From NCBI GenBank assembly GCA_947502265.1, contig CANMZB010000004.1:1-64000 (forward strand): a stretch of DNA of 64,000 nucleotides, read 5' to 3'. A program made the translations under genes and the position numbers. The notes beneath the pieces were generated by a model that had not been told where the DNA came from, did no database searches, and saw only the letters and a list, made by a program, of their open reading frames with translations. Below, piece by piece: positions 58,527 to 64,000 of the stretch. This DNA comes from an uncultured Sulfitobacter sp. (GTDB lineage Bacteria; Pseudomonadota; Alphaproteobacteria; Rhodobacterales; Rhodobacteraceae). The first letter of the stretch is position 1. Each line of letters opens with the position of its first letter.

Positions 58527-59057
58527 TTATGCCGCAAGTGCGCGAACGCGGCTTGCGAGCCATTCCAGCGCCGGATCGTGCAGGCCAACCTTTACCAGAT
58601 GATCGAACGTATTATACAAATATTCGGTATTCGGCCCCCGCCCGCCCACGGCACGCGCGATAATCTGCGCCTGCTCTTCAAGCGGCAGGTTGCCGCAATA
58701 CTGCTCGTGGCCTTCATCAATCACATAAACCAACGCGGTAACGTAACGGTGATCCTCAAGCTGGATGGTCGTCAGCTTTTCCACATAGGCCGAGGAAATC
58801 AACTCGCGCTCGCGCAGATAAGCCAGCGTTTCGTCTTCGGTGCCGTCCGCCACCCGCAACGCTAACCCTTCGCAGGCCTTTCCCTGCTGCTCGTCAAGGG
58901 CCAGCACCAGACCGGGATCCTGTTCGGTGCCGCGATGATGGATCGAGCGCATACAGAACGAACGCGCATACCCCGGCAGCGTGGCAATCGCGCTTTCGGC
59001 CACGTCAAACCCCGGATTCCAAAGCAGGCTACCATAGCCGAATACCCACATGCTCAT
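58527..59057 (-). CDS. Gamma-glutamylcyclotransferase (ChaC-like)
   Basis: 176 residues of the ChaC family, which splits glutathione to 5-oxoproline and Cys-Gly. MWVFGYGSLLWNPGFD is the substrate-binding loop at the start (YGSL), followed by YARSFCMRSIHHRGTEQDPG and the catalytic Glu region YLRERELISSAY. The C-terminal GRGPNTEYLYNTFDHLVKVG is also typical. AGGAG lies ten bases before the ATG. It is 70 bases upstream of the ExbB-type gene in the same direction and may be co-transcribed. Divergent from DUF2125, 68 bases apart. Confidence 0.92.
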   Translation of the reverse strand: MSMWVFGYGSLLWNPGFDVAESAIATLPGYARSFCMRSIHHRGTEQDPGLVLALDEQQGKACEGLALRVADGTEDETLAYLRERELISSAYVEKLTTIQLEDHRYVTALVYVIDEGHEQYCGNLPLEEQAQIIARAVGGRGPNTEYLYNTFDHLVKVGLHDPALEWLASRVRALAA

Positions 59058-59125
59058 AAAACTGGTTCTCCTGTCCTGAAGCGGGTAAACCTCATCGGCG
59101 CAAAGATGAAAAGGGGGCAACGCCG

Positions 59126-60130
59126 GTGGGACGTCTGCTGATAAAAATTGTGATCGCCCTGATGGCCGTCTGGGTAGGCTGGTGGTGGATCGCAGCCACC
59201 GGATTGCAAAGCAGCATAACCACATGGCGCGAGGCGCGGCAGGTCGACGGCTGGCAGGCGGATGTTACCAGCACGGCGCGCGGCGGCTTTCCGTTGCGCA
59301 TCGCCGCCACGCTGGAAGATCTCGCGCTACTCGATCCGCAAGCAGGTGTTGCGCTGCGCGTGCCGCAGGTCACGTTGTCTTCTGCGATCTATTGGCCCGG
59401 TTATGCCACCCTTGATGTCCCGCAAGGCCAGATTGTGCTGTCCACCCCCGGTGATGCGCTAACGCTCGGAACGGACGGGGCCACGGCGGGGATGCGTCTG
59501 CGTCCGGGTACGGCGCTCGAACTTCAGGCGATGAGCGCAAGCGCACAGGCGCTCACGCTTGACCTGCCCGAGGGGCGGTTGGCCGGCTTGAACGCTCTGG
59601 AAGCGCAGGTGCAACAAGGCACTGACCCTGCCGCGTACACCATCCGTCTTGATGCGACCGGGTTGGCCCCCGGCGCGCTGCTGCGCGATGCGCTGCGGTT
59701 ATCGCAGGTCTGGCCCGAAGCCTTCGAGGTATTTTCCGCCGACATGACGGTGCAGTTTGACCGCCCGTGGGATCGCGCAGCGCTTGAGATGCGCCGCCCG
59801 CAACCGCGCGCCATCACGCTGCGCAGCGCCGAAGCCCGTTGGGCCGATCTGCGCCTCCTGCTCGGTGCGGACCTTACCGTGGATGAGCAGGGCGTCCCCT
59901 CCGGCACCGTCAGGATCGCGGCGGAAAACTGGCAGCGGATGCTTGATCTGGCGCAGGGCAGCGGCGCGCTTTCAGCCGGCCAGCGCCCGCAGATCGAGAA
60001 CGGTCTGAGGGTGTTGTCAGGCCTGTCCGGTACTGCCGATACGCTTGATCTGGAAATCACGATCCGTGAGGGCCGGATGCAGATAGGGTTCATCCCGCTG
60101 GGCCGCGCGCCGCGCATCATCCTGCGTTAG
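59126..60130 (+). CDS. DUF2125 family protein
   Basis: 334 residues with one N-terminal membrane anchor (about 5-23, IKIVIALMAVWVGWWWIA) and a periplasmic part. GWQADVTSTARGGFPLRIAA is the DUF2125 hallmark; the rest is a row of beta strands (for example VPQVTLSSAIYWPGYATLDV) that may form a long lipid-binding-like sheet, as in AsmA-type proteins; that comparison is inference. GTG start after AAGGGGG. The stop codon overlaps the stop of the convergent extensin-like gene by two bases. Confidence 0.88.
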   Translation: MGRLLIKIVIALMAVWVGWWWIAATGLQSSITTWREARQVDGWQADVTSTARGGFPLRIAATLEDLALLDPQAGVALRVPQVTLSSAIYWPGYATLDVPQGQIVLSTPGDALTLGTDGATAGMRLRPGTALELQAMSASAQALTLDLPEGRLAGLNALEAQVQQGTDPAAYTIRLDATGLAPGALLRDALRLSQVWPEAFEVFSADMTVQFDRPWDRAALEMRRPQPRAITLRSAEARWADLRLLLGADLTVDEQGVPSGTVRIAAENWQRMLDLAQGSGALSAGQRPQIENGLRVLSGLSGTADTLDLEITIREGRMQIGFIPLGRAPRIILR

Positions 60131-60888
60131 CGGCAATAGCTGCCCGAGCGGTAGCGCGCCGTGTCGAAATGGAAATGATCGAGATGATACCGGTTTGCTT
60201 TGGGCCCAAGGACCGTGCCAAACGGGCCACAGGCCGCTTTGTGCATCCATTGCAGCGGCTTTTTCATGCCGCGCTGGTTCCAACCTTTCAGCACCGAAAT
60301 CTCGCTGCCATCGGCCAACCGGAACGCCGAAATATCTATCGCTCGGCCCTTGCCATGCTCTGAAACCTTGCCGGTTTTGGCATTATTGCGGCGGCGGCAG
60401 GCGTAATGCGCCGCTACCTTGAGTTCGCGCAACCCACCGCCTTTCCTTGACAACACAGGCTTGGCGCTTTGATCGACCCATGTTTTGAGCGCGCGGGCGG
60501 TGCCACAATCCATCGTGGACCTTGTACTGAGCGACACCCCCGAGATCGACGAAATTTGCACCGCATTTTCGACCCCGCAACCCCCGACACGGCCCGGCAC
60601 GCGGCCGATTGCCTGGCCCTGAATGGACACATCGCCGCAGACGGCACCCGCTGCCAATACTTTTTGCTGCTGGCGCAGATCGCGCGCCGCCTTGGGCGAG
60701 CGGAAGATTGGACGCAGTGATTTGAAAAATCCGCCTTGCTTGTTCTCGATCGCGGAGCGGTCAATCGTGCCATTCGCCGAAAGTTCGACAAACGGCATAT
60801 CGGGGCGCCCTTCAGGGCGTTTGGAGCTGTCGGGCCCACCGCAGGCGACTGTTGCAGTCAAACAAAGGATTAACGACAGCTTATTCAT
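60127..60888 (-). CDS. Extensin-like C-domain lipoprotein (M15-like peptidase fold)
   Basis: 253 residues. The N-terminus MNKLSLILCLTATVACGG looks like a lipoprotein signal with Cys16. The C-terminal extensin-like domain (about 85-253) has CGVENAVQISSISGV, TMDCGTARALKTWVDQ, the metal-site candidates SEHGKGRAIDISAF and YHLDHFHFDTA: H-x6-D and HxxHxH arranged as in M15 D,D-peptidases. Cell-wall peptide cleavage is therefore plausible but unproven. Three or more Cys pairs suggest disulfides. Its start overlaps the end of the dehydrogenase gene by four bases. Confidence 0.87.
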   Translation of the reverse strand: MNKLSLILCLTATVACGGPDSSKRPEGRPDMPFVELSANGTIDRSAIENKQGGFFKSLRPIFRSPKAARDLRQQQKVLAAGAVCGDVSIQGQAIGRVPGRVGGCGVENAVQISSISGVSLSTRSTMDCGTARALKTWVDQSAKPVLSRKGGGLRELKVAAHYACRRRNNAKTGKVSEHGKGRAIDISAFRLADGSEISVLKGWNQRGMKKPLQWMHKAACGPFGTVLGPKANRYHLDHFHFDTARYRSGSYCR

Positions 60889-61808
60889 GATTTGCGCCCC
60901 GGCACACGCCCGAAGTTCGGCGCATCTGTGTCCTGCCCTGCTTCGATGATACCACGCCGGATGGCGCGCGTTCGGGTGAAATAGTCGTGCAGATGTTGGC
61001 CATCACCTTGGCGGATTGCGCGCTGCAACGCAAACAGCTCTTCGGTGAATCGGCCAAGAATCTCCAATGTCGCGTCTTTGTTGCTGAGAAATACATCCCG
61101 CCACATTGTCGGATCGGAGGCGGCGATGCGGGTGAAATCGCGAAAACCCGCGGCGGAGTATTTGATGACTTCGCTGTCCGTCACGCGGCGCAGATCATCG
61201 GCCACGCCGACCATAGTATAGGCGATGAGGTGCGGCGCGTGCGAGGTGACGGCAAGCACCAGATCGTGATGGTCTGCGTCCATTTCCTCTACGTTCGCGC
61301 CGATCCCTTCCCAAAGCGCGCGCAGCCGCGCAGTCACGCCGGGATCGGTGCCCTCAACCGGCACCAGCAGACACCAGCGGTTATCGAACAATTCGGCAAA
61401 GCCCGAGCGCGGACCGGAGTGTTCGGTGCCTGCCAGCGGATGACCCGCCACAAAATGCACCCCCTCGGGCAACAGCGGCGTGATCTGGGCGATCACGTCC
61501 CCCTTGACCGACCCGACATCGGTGACCGTCGCACCCGGTTTCAGCACATCACGGATTTCTTCCATCACCGCGCCCATGACCCCCACCGGCACGCACAACA
61601 CAACCAGATCGGCCCCGTCGACGGCATCTTTGATGTCATCGCAGATCACATCACACAGACCGATTTCGCGCGCGGTTGCGCGGGTTTCGGCAGAGCGGGC
61701 AAAGCCCCGCACCTCGCCCGCGAGATCCGCGCGTTTCATCGCCCAGAACATCGACGATGCGATCAACCCCAAGCCGATCAGCGCCACACGGTCATAGATC
61801 TGTGCCAT
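60885..61808 (-). CDS. Prephenate/arogenate dehydrogenase
   Basis: 307-residue NAD(P)-dependent TyrA-family enzyme for tyrosine synthesis. The Rossmann motif is VALIGLGLIASSMFWAMKRA (about 8-27); DLVVLCVPVGVMGAV and FVAGHPLAGTEHSGPRSGF with the catalytic His, and VTSHAPHLIAYTMVGVADDL, are typical. Which substrate (prephenate or arogenate) cannot be decided; alphaproteobacterial members often take both. It lies three bases after hisC and overlaps the extensin-like gene; the hisC-tyrA pair is common since both work with aromatic amino acid chemistry. Confidence 0.93.
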   Translation of the reverse strand: MAQIYDRVALIGLGLIASSMFWAMKRADLAGEVRGFARSAETRATAREIGLCDVICDDIKDAVDGADLVVLCVPVGVMGAVMEEIRDVLKPGATVTDVGSVKGDVIAQITPLLPEGVHFVAGHPLAGTEHSGPRSGFAELFDNRWCLLVPVEGTDPGVTARLRALWEGIGANVEEMDADHHDLVLAVTSHAPHLIAYTMVGVADDLRRVTDSEVIKYSAAGFRDFTRIAASDPTMWRDVFLSNKDATLEILGRFTEELFALQRAIRQGDGQHLHDYFTRTRAIRRGIIEAGQDTDAPNFGRVPGRKS

Positions 61809-61811
61809 TGC

Positions 61812-62894
61812 TCAGGAGCCCTTGAACTGGCGCACCGCATGCACCACGCGGCGGCACGATGCCTCGTCGCCCACGGTGATACGCAGGCATTTGGGCAGTT
61901 TATACCCCTCAACCTGCCGCACGATCAGCCCTTGTGATTGCAGATAGGCGTCACAAGCCTGCGCCTCGTCCCTGCTGGCAAAGCGGGCGAGGATAAAGTT
62001 GGCACAGGACACATCCGACGGCACGCCGATCTCGGCCAGCGCCTCGGACATCCAATGACGCCATCTGGCATTCTCCGCGCGGCAGTGATCCGCATACTTG
62101 CGGTCGCGCACAGCGACCTCGGCTGTATCAATCGCGGCACCGCTCAGATTGAAGGGGCCGCGAATGCGGTTGATCACGTCAATCACATGGCGCGGGCCAT
62201 AGCCCCAACCGACGCGCACACCGCCCAAACCATACAGCTTGGAAAAGGTGCGGGTCATCACGACATTTTCTCGCGCATCCACAAGCGCCGCACCGGCGTC
62301 ATAGTCTTCGACATATTCGGCATAGGCACCATCAAGCACCAGAAGACACTGCGCAGGCAGCCCGTCCGCCAGCCGCGCGATTTCCGCGGCACCGATCATC
62401 GTGCCGGTCGGATTGTTGGGATTGGCAATAAAGACCAGCCGCGTCTTGTCTGTGCAAGCGGCCAGAATGGCGTCTACGTTTGTCACTCGCTCGCGTTCCT
62501 TCACCTCGACGGGCGTGGCCCCTGCCGCCAAAGCATAGATGCGATACAGCGCAAATCCGTGTTCGGTGTGGATCACTTCGGTGCCCTCGCCCGCGTAGGC
62601 CTGACACAGATAGTTAAGAATATCACCCGAGCCTGCCGCACAGACGATCCTGTCCGTATCAAGGTTATGCACCTCTGCGATGGCGCGCCGCAGGCTGGCA
62701 TGATCGGAGGACGGGTAGCGATGCAGCTTGTACGCGGCCTTCTGGAACGCCTTTATTACCGCATCGCTGGGGCCAAGCGGATTCTCGTTCGAACTGAGTT
62801 TCACCACATTCTCGACACCCGCCACTTCGGATGCGCCCCCCTGATAGAGGGTGATGTCCATAATGCCGGGCTGCGGTGTGATGATCTGTGTCAT
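61812..62894 (-). CDS. hisC: Histidinol-phosphate aminotransferase
   Basis: 360-residue PLP aminotransferase (class I/II) of histidine synthesis, also able to act on aromatic keto acids. [18 protein letters not shown] near the start, [36 protein letters not shown] and the PLP Lys in [20 protein letters not shown] are all visible. The ATG at 62894 ([20 protein letters not shown]) is chosen over a longer frame. First gene of the hisC-tyrA-extensin unit. Confidence 0.94.
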   Translation of the reverse strand: MTQIITPQPGIMDITLYQGGASEVAGVENVVKLSSNENPLGPSDAVIKAFQKAAYKLHRYPSSDHASLRRAIAEVHNLDTDRIVCAAGSGDILNYLCQAYAGEGTEVIHTEHGFALYRIYALAAGATPVEVKERERVTNVDAILAACTDKTRLVFIANPNNPTGTMIGAAEIARLADGLPAQCLLVLDGAYAEYVEDYDAGAALVDARENVVMTRTFSKLYGLGGVRVGWGYGPRHVIDVINRIRGPFNLSGAAIDTAEVAVRDRKYADHCRAENARWRHWMSEALAEIGVPSDVSCANFILARFASRDEAQACDAYLQSQGLIVRQVEGYKLPKCLRITVGDEASCRRVVHAVRQFKGS

Positions 62895-63012
62895 ATCGGG
62901 CGCTCTTTGGTTGCTTGGCGTTCTTCTAACGCCTTGGCCCCGCCCTCGCCAGAAGCGATTTACATCTGCGCCGTTCCGACGGGTAATGTGCCTCTTGCGC
63001 ACGGTTGACCTG

Positions 63013-63474
63013 TTAGACCAGCGTCAAAGCCGTCCGTTTTGCCGTCCCTCGCACCACAACGTCGCTGTTGGTGTCGGTCGACTCGACGTTATACATTGTA
63101 TAGGCGATCTTCCAGACACCTTCGTCAGGACGCAACACGACATATGTGGAATGGGGCGCGCGCACTTCGACGCCGCCCGAAAACAGATGCGTGACATAGA
63201 CACATTCGATCTCGCCCGATGCCATAAAGCTCGCCTCGTGGCAGAACCGCTTTATGCTGGTCACCCCAAGCTGCGTATTAAACGCAAGAACCTGCGCAAG
63301 CTGGTCTTTCAAATCCTGGTTGGTTTTATGTGTGACACTGCCGGCAAACGTCTCGATTTTGTGCGGCAACAGGAAATGAGCGACGAAAGCATCCGTATCG
63401 CCGCGAATCATCGCGTCCCGCGTGCTGTCCAACAGATCCTGTGCGATCTCGCCCGCTTTTACATCTTTCTCCAT
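63013..63474 (-). CDS. NTF2-like/SnoaL-like fold protein
   Basis: 153 residues with the helix-then-sheet order of the NTF2 superfamily: [56 protein letters not shown] and [13 protein letters not shown]. No catalytic residues can be assigned; members include enzymes and binding proteins. It stands between rpsD and hisC, read the same way, with about 120 bases to hisC. I do not recognise a closer family. Confidence 0.72.
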   Translation of the reverse strand: MEKDVKAGEIAQDLLDSTRDAMIRGDTDAFVAHFLLPHKIETFAGSVTHKTNQDLKDQLAQVLAFNTQLGVTSIKRFCHEASFMASGEIECVYVTHLFSGGVEVRAPHSTYVVLRPDEGVWKIAYTMYNVESTDTNSDVVVRGTAKRTALTLV

Positions 63475-63595
63475 GTCCTGCCTCCCAAGGGTGGTCCGGT
63501 TCAGACATCCGCGTCGGATGCGATTACGTTTTGATCATGGAACATGTATATCAAGATGTCGGCAGCAATATGGCTATATTCTGGCGGCGGACACA

Positions 63596-63629
63596 AAAAA
63601 ACGCCCCGCCGGGGAACCGGCAGGGCGTC
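63596..63629 (-). terminator. Terminator after rpsD
   Basis: On the minus strand ACGCCCTGCCGG-TTCC-CCGGCGGGGCGT (12 positions, one G-T pair) followed by TTTTTTGTG. Lies 26 bases after the rpsD stop. Confidence 0.92.
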
Positions 63630-63654
63630 TTGAAATCGGATATGTCGGCGAAGA

Positions 63655-64000
63655 TTAGTTCTTCGCGTAGAATTCAACCACGAGGCTCGGTTCCATCATG
63701 ACAGGGTACGGCACATCGCTCAGCGCGGGTGTACGCACGAATGTCGCTGTCATTTTGGAGTGGTCGGCGTCGATGTAGTCAGGCACGTCGCGCTCTGCCA
63801 GCTGTGTCGCTTCGATCAGCGCAACCATCTGCTTGGACCGGTCGCGAACCTCGATCACGTCGCCTTCCTTCACGCGGTAGGAGGGGATGTTGACCAGCTT
63901 GCCGTTCACGCGAACGTGGCGGTGGTTCACGAACTGACGCGCGGCAAATACAGTCGACACGAACTTTGCACGGTACACAACCGCGTCCAGACGACGCTCC
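63655..64000 (-). CDS. rpsD: 30S ribosomal protein S4 (C-terminal part)
   Basis: The C-terminal 115 residues of S4, which starts 30S assembly on the 16S 5' domain; the N-terminal part lies beyond the window. The S4 RNA-binding domain is visible: [40 protein letters not shown] and [15 protein letters not shown], and the end [15 protein letters not shown]. The frame is open to the last base. A strong terminator follows the stop. Confidence 0.97.
   Translation of the reverse strand, partial: ERRLDAVVYRAKFVSTVFAARQFVNHRHVRVNGKLVNIPSYRVKEGDVIEVRDRSKQMVALIEATQLAERDVPDYIDADHSKMTATFVRTPALSDVPYPVMMEPSLVVEFYAKN

Overview
The window looks like a piece of the main chromosome of a marine Rhodobacterales bacterium of the Roseobacter group. 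The grounds are high GC with strong third-position GC, GTG starts, a five-gene F1 ATP synthase operon without Fo genes, a Sat-APS kinase fusion, a GroES/GroEL operon under a CIRCE operator, and family members typical of that order (DUF1150, DUF2125, UbiK, Hint-domain, COG1565 methyltransferase). I cannot fix genus or species from sequence alone. No rRNA, tRNA, CRISPR array, prophage or intact insertion sequence was seen.

Layout. 0-7.9 kb: stress protein CsbD, NAD kinase, glyA, a cupin, an esterase and carB. 7.9-11.9 kb is the most accessory-looking part: three inverted repeats, a MAPEG membrane protein, a long KAS III enzyme, thymidine kinase, then about 1 kb of decayed DNA with relics of a c-type cytochrome and of a small DUF305-type membrane protein. 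11.9-18 kb: hydroxyacid dehydrogenase, csaA-proC, a YbjN protein, ubiK, then lgt-methyltransferase-pgeF as an overlapping operon. 18-25.5 kb: a small 48-aa gene, a Hint protein, an Lrp regulator divergent from trxB, the sulfur pair sat/cysC fusion plus YeeE transporter, and DUF1150-Hsp20. 25.6-30 kb: DUF465, purE-purK, a lone phnM with a secreted lipase, and a Nudix protein. 30-34.2 kb: a small response regulator/histidine kinase pair and groES-groEL. 34.3-43.2 kb: DUF2161, YjbR, ppaC, a HAD phosphatase, MaoC, ribF-ycgN-threonine aldolase, a hydrolase/isomerase pair and prs. 43.2-48.6 kb: an H-type lectin gene and atpHAGDC. 49-50.1 kb: a broken RTX-repeat gene. 50.2-55.3 kb: methyltransferase, gloB, clpA and an M23 peptidase. 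55.3-64 kb: a ChaC cyclotransferase gene followed by an ExbB/TolQ-like channel and a long coiled-coil OmpA protein, DUF2125, an extensin-like lipoprotein, tyrosine and histidine biosynthesis genes, an NTF2-like protein and the end of rpsD.

Most content is housekeeping: one-carbon and nucleotide metabolism (glyA, carB, purE, purK, prs, tdk), cofactors (nadK, ribF), amino acids (proC, tyrosine branch, hisC), sulfate activation, protein quality control (groES/EL, Hsp20, clpA) and energy (atpHAGDC).

The least explained items are (i) the ExbB-OmpA pair, whose architecture recalls proton-driven motors of the MotAB/TolQR/ZorAB type but with a roughly 440-residue periplasmic coiled coil; (ii) a roughly 100-bp element with imperfect terminal inverted repeats, present twice; (iii) a double-hairpin element, also present twice; and (iv) the decayed metal-island relics near 11 kb. 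None of these has been tested against a database here.
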